64,000 nt of DNA from positions 434,001 through 498,000 of the forward strand of contig CAVORP010000007.1 in NCBI GenBank assembly GCA_963698645.1, in the 5' to 3' direction. Below the pieces are notes generated by a model, which was not told the origin of the DNA, searched no databases, and saw only the letters and a list, made by a program, of their open reading frames with translations. Below are positions 55,326 to 64,000 of the stretch, one piece after another (the stretch's first letter is position 1; every line of letters begins with the position of its first letter). Source of the DNA: Ovoidimarina sp963698645 (GTDB taxonomy: Bacteria > Pseudomonadota > Alphaproteobacteria > Rhodobacterales > Rhodobacteraceae). The translations under genes were made by a program, and so were the position numbers.

Positions 55326-56158
55326 GATCGGTGTTCTCGCCGTGGTACCGGTGGAGCGGGCGGAAGCGCCCCGAGAACCATGTCTGCATCAATGTCGCGA
55401 CCTATGGCGCGGGCGGGCGGTTCACGATGACCGACCGGGGGGCGGCGGCGCTGCGCACCAGCCGGAGCGAGTTCCGGGTGGGGCCGAGTGCGCTGCGCTG
55501 GCGCGGCGGGCGGCTCGAAATCGACGTGGACGAGATCTCGTCCCTGCCGCTGGTCAGCCGGGTGCGGGGCCGGATCACGGTGACGCCCAGCGCGGTGACG
55601 GGGGTGGAAGCACCGCTTTTGCCCGATGGCACCCATATCTGGCGGCCCTTCGCGCCCGCCGCGCGGATCGAGGTGGATCTGAACCGCGGCTGGCAATGGT
55701 CCGGCCACGGCTATTTCGATGCGAATTTCGGCACGAGGGCGCTGGAACAGGATTTCCGCTACTGGACATGGGGGCGGTTTCCCACGGGTGACGGGGCCAC
55801 GTGTTTCTACGATGCGGAACGGCGGGACGGGACGCATCTTGAACTGGGGGTCCGGTTCGGTGCGGACGGAACGGCAGAGACGATCGCGCCGCCGCCGCGG
55901 ACGCGGTTCAACCGGACGCTCTGGGCGGTGCGGCGCGAGACGCGGGCCGATCCGGGATACCACCCCCGCCAGGTGAAGGCGATGCTGGACGCGCCGTTCT
56001 ATTCGCGGTCGGTGGTCCGGACGCAGATCGACGGGCAGGAGACGGTGGGCGTGCACGAGGCATTGGATCTGGACCGGTTCGCATCGCCGCTGATCAAGCC
56101 GATGCTGGCGGTCAGGGTTCCGCGCAGGAGCGGCTGGCGCTTTACCGACGAGGCGTAG
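55229..56158 (+). CDS. crtC: Hydroxyneurosporene synthase (carotenoid 1,2-hydratase); 5' end unresolved
   Basis: The clear homology begins FHLDVPPNGYAWWYVDGLSD at 55229 and runs AISVIAFIGSVFSPWYRWSG, HGYFDANFGTRALEQDFRYW, FNRTLWAVRRETRADPGYHP to 56158. No start codon occurs in this frame close upstream, where it overlaps the crtD tail, so an indel or unusual start near 55210-55225 is probable. CrtC hydrates the terminal double bond of neurosporene. Confidence 0.9.
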   Translation, partial: FHLDVPPNGYAWWYVDGLSDCGTRAISVIAFIGSVFSPWYRWSGRKRPENHVCINVATYGAGGRFTMTDRGAAALRTSRSEFRVGPSALRWRGGRLEIDVDEISSLPLVSRVRGRITVTPSAVTGVEAPLLPDGTHIWRPFAPAARIEVDLNRGWQWSGHGYFDANFGTRALEQDFRYWTWGRFPTGDGATCFYDAERRDGTHLELGVRFGADGTAETIAPPPRTRFNRTLWAVRRETRADPGYHPRQVKAMLDAPFYSRSVVRTQIDGQETVGVHEALDLDRFASPLIKPMLAVRVPRRSGWRFTDEA

Positions 56159-56208
56159 CGCCGGAGGTTTCTTGCCTTCGGCGAGGATATTTCAAAAGAG
56201 AAGAAGGG

Positions 56209-56685
56209 TTATTCCGCGGTGGAAACTGCGGGTTCGTCGGGGTTCAGGCGCCAGACGGACCAGTTGAGCGCCCCGGCGATGGTGACCCAGAGCAGGTAGG
56301 GTGCGAAGAGCGCGCCCGCGATGCGGTCGATCTGCCAGAAGGTGACGAGGGTGGCGGCCACGGCAAGCCAGAGCGCCACGAGGACAGCCATCCCCGCGCC
56401 CATGCGGCGCAGGCCGAAGAACACCGGTGTCCAGAGCGTGTTGAGCGCGATCTGAAGCGCGAAGAAAGCCATGGCCATGGCCGAGCCCGGCTGGCCCGCG
56501 ACCCGGGAGGCGGCGGCGGCGATGCAGAGATAGAGACAGGACCATGCCACAGGGAACAGCCAGTTCGGCGGTGTCCATGACGGCTTGGTCAGGTTCTTGT
56601 ACCAGTCACCCGGCTGAAACATCGCCCCGGTGGTGCCGGCGGCCATGCAGGCGCAGAGGAAGATCGCGAAAAGGGGCCAATCCAT
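56209..56685 (-). CDS. tspO: TspO/MBR family tryptophan-rich sensory protein
   Basis: 158 aa, five helices (MDWPLFAIFLCACMAAGTTG). Family residues: WYKNLTKPSWTPPNWLFPVA, LNTLWTPVFFGLRRMGAG, WVTIAGALNWSVWRLNPDE. In R. sphaeroides TspO in the outer membrane negatively affects photosynthesis gene expression in response to oxygen, perhaps by porphyrin export. It follows crtB by five bases and so belongs to crtI-crtB-tspO. Confidence 0.94.
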   Translation of the reverse strand: MDWPLFAIFLCACMAAGTTGAMFQPGDWYKNLTKPSWTPPNWLFPVAWSCLYLCIAAAASRVAGQPGSAMAMAFFALQIALNTLWTPVFFGLRRMGAGMAVLVALWLAVAATLVTFWQIDRIAGALFAPYLLWVTIAGALNWSVWRLNPDEPAVSTAE

Positions 56686-56690
56686 CCGCT

Positions 56691-57734
56691 TTACATAGCG
56701 TTCATGCGGGGATCTTCCAGATGACCCCGGTCTTTTGCCTCGAGCTGTGCCAGGGCCGCGATCAGCGCGCCCGAGCGTCCGTCGCCCCAGGCCCCGCGCG
56801 GTGCCGTTTGCCGTGCCGCGGCGTCGACGAGGTAGCGGGTCTCGTCGAGCGGTGGCGCATACATGACCGCAGAGCGCGGCATGACGGCGGTGACGGCGCT
56901 GCGCAGAAGCGAGACGCCGAGCCAGCCCAGCTTTTGCGCACGGTAGGTATGGGCCCGGTAGGAGACCGTGTCATAGCCGTTGCGCTGTGCCGCGCCGCCG
57001 ATCCCGGCATAGATGTAGCGGGCGGCGAAAATGCCGGGACGCACCGAGAAGGGCAAGAGCGCGATGCCCGGTTCGGAGCGGTAATAGAGACGGTCGGCTT
57101 CGCGGAGGAGGCGTTTGACCATATCGCGGATGCGCGGGTCGGGCAGCGGATCCGCGAAGAACGCATCGGCGTCGATCCCGGCCTCGTCCAGCCAGTCGGT
57201 GGGCAGGTACATCCGCCGTTCGCGGGCATCCTCGCCCACATCGCGGGCGATATTGGTGAGTTGCATCGCGACGCCCAGATCGCAGGCGCGGGCCAGCGCG
57301 TCGGCGTCGCGCACGCCCATGAGGACGCACATCATCGCGCCCACGGCCGAGGCCACGCGCGAGGAATAGGCGCGCAGGTCGGAGAGCGACGCATAGCGCC
57401 GGTCCATCGCGTCCCAGGCCAGGCCTTCCAGCAGCGCATCGGGAAGCGCGCGGGGCATCTCGTGGGTTTCGATCACCGCCGCGAAGGCCCGGTCCACCGG
57501 CGTATTGCGCGGGCGGCCTTCGTAGATCTGGTCAAGCCGGTCGCGCAGGCGCAGGACCGCTTTCGGTTTCTCGTCGTTGAGGTCGACCGCGTCGTCGGCG
57601 ATCCGGCAGAAGGCATAGAGCACGAGCGACGGGTCGCGGACGCGGGCGGGAAGGAGGCGCGAGGCCGCGTGGAAGGAGAGCGAACCATGGCGGATCGCCT
57701 CTTTGCAATGGGCGAGGTCGGGCGTGTGCATCAT
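56691..57734 (-). CDS. crtB: Phytoene synthase
   Basis: 347 aa. Two Asp-rich motifs: YAFCRIADDAVDLNDEKPKA near residue 45 and MQLTNIARDVGEDARERRMY. YASRRMY-like and RYIYAGIGGAAQRNGYDTVS segments fit the family. It condenses two GGPP to phytoene. It overlaps crtI by four bases. Confidence 0.96.
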   Translation of the reverse strand: MMHTPDLAHCKEAIRHGSLSFHAASRLLPARVRDPSLVLYAFCRIADDAVDLNDEKPKAVLRLRDRLDQIYEGRPRNTPVDRAFAAVIETHEMPRALPDALLEGLAWDAMDRRYASLSDLRAYSSRVASAVGAMMCVLMGVRDADALARACDLGVAMQLTNIARDVGEDARERRMYLPTDWLDEAGIDADAFFADPLPDPRIRDMVKRLLREADRLYYRSEPGIALLPFSVRPGIFAARYIYAGIGGAAQRNGYDTVSYRAHTYRAQKLGWLGVSLLRSAVTAVMPRSAVMYAPPLDETRYLVDAAARQTAPRGAWGDGRSGALIAALAQLEAKDRGHLEDPRMNAM

Positions 57735-59284
57735 TCGGCTGCCAATCGCTCTGCGACGACCACGGGGGCCGCGTCGGGGACAAGTTTGCCCAGCACCTCG
57801 GCGCTGGAGACGACGCCGGGAAGGCCCGCGCCCGGATGGGTGCCGGCGCCGACGAGGTAGAGGCCCTTTGCCTCTTCGCTGACGTTATGGGGGCGGAACC
57901 ATGCCGATTGCAGGATCCGCGGTTCGATCGAGAAGCCGCTGCCGTTGGGCGACAGGTAGCGGTCGCGGAAATCGGGCGGGGTGAGGGTCATGCTGGCGGT
58001 GATGTGGCTGGACAGACCGGGCAGGAAGTTGTCCTCGAGCACGCGCAGGACCTTCTGGCGATAGGGTTCTGCCTCGGCCTCCCAATCGACCGGGTTGTCG
58101 AAGCCCAGATGCGGGACAGGCGACAGGGCATAGAAGGTATCGCCGCCCGCGGGCGCGACGGTTGGATCGGTGACCGAGGGGCGGTGGACATAGAGGCTCA
58201 TATCCTCGGAGAGGTGGCCCTTGATGAAGATGTCGCGCAGGAGGCCCTGGTAGCGCGGGCCGCTGAGGATCGTGTGATGGCCGACATCGGGCCAGAGGTC
58301 GCGGGTGCCCTTCGTGCCGAAATACCAGACGAAGAGGCCCATGGACCAGCGCCGCTTGTCCAGCTTCGCATTGGTCCAGCGGGATTTCCGGTGGTTCCGC
58401 AGCAGGCGCGAATAGGTGTGGCCCGCATCGGCGTTGGAGACGATGACATCGGCCTGAAGCACCTTGCCCGAGGTCATCCGGACGCCACGGGCGCGGCCGT
58501 CCTTGATGAGGATCTCGTCGGCTTCCTCGCCCAGCGCGATGCGCCCGCCCTGGTCCGAGACGACGCCCGCCATGGCATCCGCGATCGCCTGTACCCCGCC
58601 GATGGCGTAATGGACGCCGTATTCCTTTTCGAGATGGCTGACGAGCGCGTACATGGAGGTGACGTGCATCGGGTCGCCGCCGATGAAGAGCGGGTGGAAG
58701 GAGAGCGCCATGCGCAGGCGTTCGTCCTTTACCCGGCGCTGGGCCAGTTTCAGGATCGACTGGTCGGCCCGCAGAAGCGCGAAGGTGGGAAGAACCTTGA
58801 TCGTGTCCCAGGCGCGGTGCATCGGCTTGGCGACCATGCCCTCGAAGCCCACGACATAGCGGCGGTGGGCATCCTTGAGGAACTTGCGGTAGCCTTTCAC
58901 ATCGGAGGGCGAGAGGCGCGCAATCTCGGCCTCCATGTCCTCGGTCTTTTGGCGGGCGGCGAAGGAAGAGCCATCGGGCCAGCGGATTTCATAGAACGGG
59001 TCCATCGGGCGCAGGTCCACATCCTTGTGGAAGTCGCGCCCGCAATCGGCCCAGAGCTTTTCGAACACCATGGGTACGGTGACGATGGTCGGGCCGAGAT
59101 CGAAGCGATGGCCGTCCTGTTCAATCGACGAGGCCCGGCCGCCGACGATATCGAGCCGGTCCAGCACCGTGACGCGGTAGCCCTTGGCGCCCAGACGCAT
59201 GGCCGCGGCGAGCCCGCCCAGCCCCGCGCCGATGACGATTGCATGGGAGCGTGCCTGAGCCGAGGAGGAAGGATCATGTAACAT
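57731..59284 (-). CDS. crtI: Phytoene desaturase (three-step, neurosporene-forming type)
   Basis: 517 aa from ATG 59284 (MLHDPSSSAQARSHAIVIGA); an in-frame ATG at 59299 lies beside the PpsR box. FAD motif VIGAGLGGLAAAMRLGAKGY, HRFDLGPTIVTVPMVFEKLW, FHPLFIGGDPMHVTSMYALV and the C-terminal LYLVGAGTHPGAGLPGVVSS. Given crtC, D, A and F, the product is likely neurosporene, leading to spheroidene. Confidence 0.96.
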   Translation of the reverse strand: MLHDPSSSAQARSHAIVIGAGLGGLAAAMRLGAKGYRVTVLDRLDIVGGRASSIEQDGHRFDLGPTIVTVPMVFEKLWADCGRDFHKDVDLRPMDPFYEIRWPDGSSFAARQKTEDMEAEIARLSPSDVKGYRKFLKDAHRRYVVGFEGMVAKPMHRAWDTIKVLPTFALLRADQSILKLAQRRVKDERLRMALSFHPLFIGGDPMHVTSMYALVSHLEKEYGVHYAIGGVQAIADAMAGVVSDQGGRIALGEEADEILIKDGRARGVRMTSGKVLQADVIVSNADAGHTYSRLLRNHRKSRWTNAKLDKRRWSMGLFVWYFGTKGTRDLWPDVGHHTILSGPRYQGLLRDIFIKGHLSEDMSLYVHRPSVTDPTVAPAGGDTFYALSPVPHLGFDNPVDWEAEAEPYRQKVLRVLEDNFLPGLSSHITASMTLTPPDFRDRYLSPNGSGFSIEPRILQSAWFRPHNVSEEAKGLYLVGAGTHPGAGLPGVVSSAEVLGKLVPDAAPVVVAERLAAE

Positions 59285-59300
59285 GGGCTGAGCGTACAAC

Positions 59301-59318
59301 TGTCTAGTTTGATTTACA
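59301..59318. promoter_or_regulatory. PpsR binding site in the crtI-crtA divergent region (crtI side)
   Basis: TGTCTAGTTTGATTTACA, exact TGT-N12-ACA, 16 bp before the crtI ATG. Confidence 0.88.
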
Positions 59319-59377
59319 ACATTGTTGATATGCGCATTTGTCGCGGGGCTTGGTGGCTTTCAACGTTGGAAATTATG

Positions 59378-59395
59378 TGTAAGACTAAGTTGACA
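59378..59395. promoter_or_regulatory. PpsR binding site in the crtI-crtA divergent region (crtA side)
   Basis: TGTAAGACTAAGTTGACA, exact TGT-N12-ACA, 29 bp before the crtA start and 59 bp from the crtI-side box. Confidence 0.88.
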
Positions 59396-59424
59396 CTCTC
59401 GAAAGGAATTGCGCCATCCAAGCC

Positions 59425-60127
59425 GTGAGCCTTAGCGTTTTCAGATTTCAGTCGGCCGGTGCCCGTCTTTGGGTTCTCGGGCAGATGGGGGCTGCGCGGC
59501 TGTCTTTCATGCGGATGCCGGAGGTCGGGTTCTGGAAATTGTGCGGGTCCGGTCAGGGCGAGGGATTTACGCCACGGCCCAATACCGCGGTCTGGGCGAT
59601 TCTCGCGACATGGCCCGACGAGGAGACCGCGCGGCGGAATTGCGCGGAGGCGCCGGTCTATCGCCGCTGGCGCGCCAAGGCCGCGGAGGACTGGACGGTG
59701 TTCCTGTCGCCCACTTCGGCACGAGGCGCGTGGTCGGGGGTGGCGCCGTTCGAAGCGGAGCCCGATCCGACGACCGGGCCCGATCGCCGCGCTCACGCGG
59801 GCAACGGTGAAGCCCGGGGTACTTGCGAAATTCTGGGGCCGGGTGCCCGATATCCAGAACGTGATCGGCGACGATCCGAACGTGGCCTTCAAGATCGGGA
59901 TCGGCGAGGTGCCGTGGTTGCATCAGGTGACGTTCTCGATCTGGCCCGATCAGGCGTCGATGAACGCCTTCGCGCGGGAGAGCGGACCCCATGCGCGCGC
60001 CATCAAGGCAGTGCGCGACGAAGGGTGGTTCAAGGAAGAATTATACGCGAGGTTCCGGGTCCTTGGGGATGCGGGACAGTGGGGCGGGCAAAGCCCGCTC
60101 GATCGGCTTGAAAGGACAGCGGCATGA
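59425..60127 (+). CDS. crtA: Spheroidene monooxygenase, one frameshift
   Basis: About 233 aa from GTG 59425 (GTG AGC CTT AGC). SLSVFRFQSAGARLWVLGQM, FWKLCGSGQGEGFTPRPNTA. One extra base near 59781 breaks the frame; corrected it reads TTGPIAALTRATVKPGVLAK, then FWGRVPDIQNVIGDDPNVAF, KIGIGEVPWLHQVTFSIWPD. CrtA oxidises spheroidene to spheroidenone with O2. It overlaps bchI by ATGA, making crtA-bchI-bchD-bchO one unit. Confidence 0.95.
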
Positions 60128-61149
60128 CTGTGCCATTCCCATTTTCCGCCATCGTCGGACAGGACGAGATGAAGCAGGCCATGGTCCTGACGGCGATCGA
60201 CCCCGGGATCGGCGGCGTTCTGGTCTTTGGCGATCGGGGCACGGGAAAATCCACGGCGGTGCGGGCGCTTGCGGCGCTTTTACCGGAAATCAAGGCCGTT
60301 CAGGGCTGTCCGGTCAATTCCGAACAGTTGGCCGATTGCCCGGAATGGGCCGAAATAGGGTCGAAACGCGTGGTCAGGCGTGCCACCCCGGTGATCGATC
60401 TGCCGCTGGGGGCGACCGAGGACCGGGTGGTGGGCGCGCTGGACATCGAGCGCGCCTTGTCGCGTGGCGAAAAGGCGTTCGAGCCGGGGCTTCTGGCCCG
60501 TGCGAACCGGGGATATCTTTATATCGACGAGGTGAACCTTCTGGAGGATCATATCGTCGATCTTCTGCTGGACGTGGCGCAATCGGGCGAGAATGTCGTC
60601 GAGCGCGAAGGGCTCTCGATCCGGCACCCGGCGCGGTTCGTTCTGGTGGGGTCGGGCAACCCGGAGGAGGGCGAATTGCGGCCCCAGCTTCTGGACCGGT
60701 TCGGCCTGTCGGTGGAGGTTCGTTCGCCCACCAATATCGACGAGCGGATCGAGGTGATCCGGCGTCGCGATGCCTATGAGACCGACCGCGAGGCGTTTCT
60801 GAAGCGCTGGCAGCGGCAGGATGCGAAGCTACGCAAGGGCATACTTGCCGCGCGGACGGCGGTGAAGAAGATCGAGACACCCGATCAGACGCTGGTCGAT
60901 TGCGCCGAGCTTTGCGTGGCGCTTGGGTCGGACGGTCTGCGCGGAGAGCTGACGCTATTGCGCGCGGCGCGGGCGCTGGCGGCCTTCGAAGGGGCCACAC
61001 GGGTCGAGCGGGCGCATCTGCGCAAGATCGCGCCCTCGGCGCTGCGGCACAGGTTGCGGCGTGATCCGCTTGACGAGGCGGGATCGACCCAGCGGGTCGG
61101 ACGCGCCCTTGCGGACCTTTTCGGGGCTTTTCAGACGGCAGCCGAGTAG
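60124..61149 (+). CDS. bchI: Magnesium chelatase subunit I (AAA+ ATPase)
   Basis: 341 aa. Walker A VLVFGDRGTGKSTAVRALAA near residue 40, Walker B GYLYIDEVNLLEDHIVDLLL, ARFVLVGSGNPEEGELRPQL (sensor region) and DRFGLSVEVRSPTNIDERIE. BchI hexamers with BchD drive Mg2+ insertion by BchH. No gap to bchD. Confidence 0.97.
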   Translation: MTVPFPFSAIVGQDEMKQAMVLTAIDPGIGGVLVFGDRGTGKSTAVRALAALLPEIKAVQGCPVNSEQLADCPEWAEIGSKRVVRRATPVIDLPLGATEDRVVGALDIERALSRGEKAFEPGLLARANRGYLYIDEVNLLEDHIVDLLLDVAQSGENVVEREGLSIRHPARFVLVGSGNPEEGELRPQLLDRFGLSVEVRSPTNIDERIEVIRRRDAYETDREAFLKRWQRQDAKLRKGILAARTAVKKIETPDQTLVDCAELCVALGSDGLRGELTLLRAARALAAFEGATRVERAHLRKIAPSALRHRLRRDPLDEAGSTQRVGRALADLFGAFQTAAE

Positions 61150-62850
61150 ATGCATAAGGCCGACGGGATCGAGATGTCGGGATGGCAGCGGGCGCAGCTT
61201 GCGCTGGCGGTTCTGGCAGTCGATCCGGCGGCGCTTGGCGGGATATGGATCCGGGCGCGGTCGGGGCCGGTACGGGATGTCTATCTGCGCGCCCTGCGCT
61301 GTCTGCCGCTTCCGTTGCGAAAGATCCACGCCTCGGTCAGTGATGCGCAACTGTTCGGCGAACTGGATCTGGGCGCGACCCTGAGCGGCGGGCAGGTGGT
61401 GCGCAGCACGGGCATTCTGGGGGAACCCGCGGCGCTTCTCCTGACCATGGCGGAGCGTTGTCCGGTCCGGCTTGCCGCGCATCTTGGCGGTGCTCTGGAC
61501 CGGGGGACGCATCTGGTCGTGGCGATGGACGAGGGCGCCGATCCCGACGAGGCGCCCCCGGCGGGGCTGACCGAGCGGCTTGGGCTTTTCGTGGCGCTGG
61601 ACGGGATATCGCTTGCGGATGCCGGGGCGCGTGGATTTGCCCCCGAGACGCTTCTGGCGGCGCGGGCGCTGTTGCCGGATGTCGCTCTGACCGGTGTGCA
61701 GCAGGCCGAACTGGTGACGCTGGCGGCGGCGTTCGGGATCGGGTCGATGCGGGCGCCGATGATGGCGATGGCGGCGGCGCGGGCGCTTGCGGCGCTTTCG
61801 GGCCGGGTTCGGGTCACATCGGACGATATTCAAGGCGCAGCGGGACTGATCTATGCCCACCGCGCGACGATGATGCCGGAGGCGGAGGAAGCCCCGCCAC
61901 CGGAAGCCGAGCCGCCGCAGGACAGGGACGATCCCGGAGACGGCGAGGACAAGAGCGCCGATCAGGACGAGACCTTGATCCCCGCCGAGATCCTGCTGGA
62001 GGCGGTGCGGACCGCGCTTCCCCCCGATGTCCTGTCGGCACTGGCCGAGGGGCGCAAGTCGCGCGCTGCGGCAGGCGCGTCGGGCAGCGGTGCGGCGCAT
62101 CGGGGCAACCGGAGGGGCAGGCCCCTACCGTCGCGTCCGGGCACGCCCGATGGATCGTCGCGGATCGACCTGGTGGCGACGTTGCGCGCCGCCGCCCCCT
62201 GGCAGACGATCCGCCGCGCCGAAGCGCGGGAGGAGCGGGTTCTGCATATCCGGCGGGCCGATCTTCGGTTGCGGCAGTTTCAGGAGACCTCGGACCGGTT
62301 GCTGATTTTCGTCGTCGATGCCTCGGGGTCGCTGGCGATGTCGCGGCTGGCGGAGGCCAAGGGCGCGGTCGAACTGCTTCTGTCGGAGGCCTATGCCCGG
62401 CGCGACCATGTGGCCCTGATCGCCTTTCGCGGGGATGGCGCCGAGATGCTGTTGCCGCCGACCCGGTCGCTGGTTCAGACCAAGCGGCGTCTGCAGGCCC
62501 TTCCCGGTGGAGGCGGTACGCCCTTGGCCGCCGGTCTGCGGCTTGGCCTTGAGACGGCGATTCGGGCGAACGCTCAAGGCATGACGCCCACGATCGCGCT
62601 TCTGACAGATGGGCGCGGGAATATCGCGCTGGATGGCCGCGTGGACAGGACGGCGGCGGCCGAGGATGCCGCGGCGATGGCGCGGGCCATTCTGGCGCAG
62701 GGGATCGCGTCGCTGGTGATCGACACGGCGGTGCGCCCGCAGGCGGCGCTGGCAAAGCTTTCGGCAGAATTGGATGCGCATTACATCGCCCTGCCCCGCG
62801 CCGATGCGCGGCGGCTGTCGGCGGCGGTGACCGACGCTCTGGACGCGTGA
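61150..62850 (+). CDS. bchD: Magnesium chelatase subunit D
   Basis: 566 aa, starting directly after the bchI stop. The N-terminal third is a degenerate AAA+ domain without a Walker A. A Pro/Glu/Asp-rich linker follows (PEAEEAPPPEAEPPQDRDDP). The C-terminal ~190 residues are a von Willebrand A domain with MIDAS motif VVDASGSLAMSRLAEAKGAV. BchD is the platform joining BchI to BchH. Confidence 0.96.
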   Translation: MHKADGIEMSGWQRAQLALAVLAVDPAALGGIWIRARSGPVRDVYLRALRCLPLPLRKIHASVSDAQLFGELDLGATLSGGQVVRSTGILGEPAALLLTMAERCPVRLAAHLGGALDRGTHLVVAMDEGADPDEAPPAGLTERLGLFVALDGISLADAGARGFAPETLLAARALLPDVALTGVQQAELVTLAAAFGIGSMRAPMMAMAAARALAALSGRVRVTSDDIQGAAGLIYAHRATMMPEAEEAPPPEAEPPQDRDDPGDGEDKSADQDETLIPAEILLEAVRTALPPDVLSALAEGRKSRAAAGASGSGAAHRGNRRGRPLPSRPGTPDGSSRIDLVATLRAAAPWQTIRRAEAREERVLHIRRADLRLRQFQETSDRLLIFVVDASGSLAMSRLAEAKGAVELLLSEAYARRDHVALIAFRGDGAEMLLPPTRSLVQTKRRLQALPGGGGTPLAAGLRLGLETAIRANAQGMTPTIALLTDGRGNIALDGRVDRTAAAEDAAAMARAILAQGIASLVIDTAVRPQAALAKLSAELDAHYIALPRADARRLSAAVTDALDA

Positions 62851-63746
62851 CGATGGACTGGGCGCGCGACGGAGAAAGCTGGCCCAATGGCGAATTCTCG
62901 CGCTTTGTCGCGGTGGCGCCGCATCGCTGGCATGTGCAGGTGGCGGGAGACGGCCCGGTCCTGTTGCTGCTGCATGGCGCAGGAGGGGCGACGCAGAGCT
63001 GGCGGCACCTTTTGCCGATGCTGGCAGAGCGGTTTCGGGTGGTGGCGCCGGACCTGCCGGGGCAGGGTTTTACCCGGATGGGCACGCGGATGCGGTGCGG
63101 TATCGGCCCGATGGCCGAGGATGTGGCCGCGCTTTGCGCCGCCGAGGGCTGGCGCCCCGAGATCATCGTGGGACATTCGGCCGGTGCAGCACTGGCGCTT
63201 GAGATCGCGCGGCAGGGGTTGCTGCAGCCCCGCGCGGTGATCGGGCTGAACGCAGCCTTGTCGAAATTCGACGGGATGGCGGGCTGGTTGTTCCCGCTGA
63301 TGGCGAAATTCATGGCGATCAATCCGCTGATCCCACCGCTTCTGGCGCGGATGGCCGGGGGCGAGACGCGGATTCGAGAGCTTCTTGCTTCGACCGGATC
63401 GGAGGTGGATGCCGAAGGCGTGGCGCTCTATCGCCGCCTGATGACCGACCGGACCCATATCGACGGAACGCTTGCGATGATGTCGCAATGGGAGATCGGG
63501 CGCCTGCTGGACCGGTTGCCCGAGATCGACCTTCCGGTGTTCCTTTTCGCAGGCGCGCGGGACGGGACCGTGGCGCCCGATGTGTCGCGCCGGGCGCAGA
63601 TGCAGATCCCCGGCGCGGTGTTCACGGTGCTGGACGGATTGGGCCATCTGGCGCATGAGGAAGCACCGCGGATCGTCGCGGATCATATCGAGCGGGCGGT
63701 GGACGGACTGCCCGACCGGGGCAAGGCGCTGCGCGCATCGGGTTGA
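62847..63746 (+). CDS. bchO: BchO, alpha/beta hydrolase of the Mg-chelatase operon
   Basis: 299 aa from GTG 62847, overlapping the bchD stop (GTGA); ATG 62853 is the alternative. Oxyanion region LLLHGAGGATQSWRHLLPML, nucleophile elbow IIVGHSAGAALALEIARQG, Asp in LFAGARDGTVAP, His in LDGLGHLAHEEAP. BchO is co-transcribed with bchID in purple bacteria; its substrate is not established. Confidence 0.94.
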   Translation: MTMDWARDGESWPNGEFSRFVAVAPHRWHVQVAGDGPVLLLLHGAGGATQSWRHLLPMLAERFRVVAPDLPGQGFTRMGTRMRCGIGPMAEDVAALCAAEGWRPEIIVGHSAGAALALEIARQGLLQPRAVIGLNAALSKFDGMAGWLFPLMAKFMAINPLIPPLLARMAGGETRIRELLASTGSEVDAEGVALYRRLMTDRTHIDGTLAMMSQWEIGRLLDRLPEIDLPVFLFAGARDGTVAPDVSRRAQMQIPGAVFTVLDGLGHLAHEEAPRIVADHIERAVDGLPDRGKALRASG

Positions 63747-63797
63747 CCGCATGCCCGGGATGCGTAGGTTCACGGGCGACAGGATCGGGAGAGACCC

Positions 63798-64000
63798 ATG
63801 ACACAGCGGCTTCATTTCGTCTTTGGTGGCGATCTTATCGACCCCGAGAAGAACGAGTTCCGGAATGTCGACGACATCCATATGGTCGGCGTCTATGGGG
63901 ATTATGCCTCGGCCTATGATGCGTGGAAATCGGAGGCGCAGCGCACGGTGGACAACGCCCATACCCGTTATTTCATCGCGCATCTGCATCGGTTGCAGGA
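63798..64000 (+). CDS. DUF4170 family protein, 5' part (runs off window)
   Basis: From ATG 63798: MTQRLHFVFGGDLIDPEKNE, VDDIHMVGVYGDYASAYDAW, TVDNAHTRYFIAHLHRLQ. This matches the small alphaproteobacterial DUF4170 family (about 75-80 aa), function unknown. The C-terminus lies outside the window. It probably marks the right boundary of the photosynthesis cluster. Confidence 0.75.
   Translation, partial: MTQRLHFVFGGDLIDPEKNEFRNVDDIHMVGVYGDYASAYDAWKSEAQRTVDNAHTRYFIAHLHRLQ

Overview
The window is an almost complete photosynthesis gene cluster (PGC) of a purple alphaproteobacterium of the Rhodobacter group (Rhodobacteraceae), with about 17 kb of ordinary chromosomal genes on its left. Reasons: the gene order matches the Rhodobacter type; the reaction-centre operon ends in pufX and lacks pufC; the carotenoid genes are of the spheroidene/spheroidenone type (crtA, B, C, D, E, F, I); the cyclase is the O2-dependent AcsF next to a small BciE-like subunit; and the DNA is GC-rich with strong GC3 bias. 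No pucBA (LH2), RuBisCO, tRNA, rRNA, insertion sequence or CRISPR array was seen.

Layout. 1-9.2 kb: mainly minus-strand housekeeping genes (ZapE-type ATPase fragment, ornithine-cyclodeaminase family, HAD phosphatase, DMT exporter, YaiI, S-formylglutathione hydrolase, AEC transporter, NYN/LOTUS protein, GNAT, glutathione-dependent formaldehyde dehydrogenase) plus a TetR regulator. 9.3-13.4 kb: I78-type inhibitor lipoprotein, cytochrome c', a possible small RNA, DUF2794, an NlpC/P60 - M17 peptidase pair. 13.5-15.5 kb: an inorganic-carbon module, beta-carbonic anhydrase - SbtA - SbtB. 15.5-16.3 kb: mostly non-coding. 16.3-17.3 kb: asd. 17.4-63.7 kb: the PGC.

The PGC consists of PpsR-controlled transcription units: a bciB-like gene (+); bchF-N-B-H-L-M-lhaA-puhA-B-C-bciE-acsF-puhE-hemA-cycA (-); aerR-ppsR (+); bchG-bch2-bchP-idi (+); bchC-X-[40-aa ORF]-Y-Z-pufQ-B-A-L-M-X and dxs (-); crtE-F (-); crtD-C (+); crtI-B-tspO (-); crtA-bchI-D-O (+). 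Ten TGT-N12-ACA PpsR boxes lie in front of these units. Together they supply 5-aminolevulinate (HemA), isoprenoid precursors (Dxs, Idi), bacteriochlorophyll a, spheroidene carotenoids, LH1-RC proteins and assembly factors, cytochrome c2 and the redox/light regulators PpsR and AerR.

Sequence quality. About twenty genes are broken by single-base indels. In the PGC every simple case is exactly one extra base, and restoring the frame recovers conserved protein sequence. Several breaks are compensated pairs inside invariant motifs. I read these as base-call errors, not gene decay, and give such genes as single CDS features. Most notable signals: a 40-codon gene coupled between bchX and bchY; a 172-bp bchY-bchZ spacer made of hairpins; a 34-bp palindrome covering the bchG start; a PpsR box before the bciB-like gene; a single-cysteine PpsR; and an orphan terminator suggesting a small RNA near 10.2 kb.
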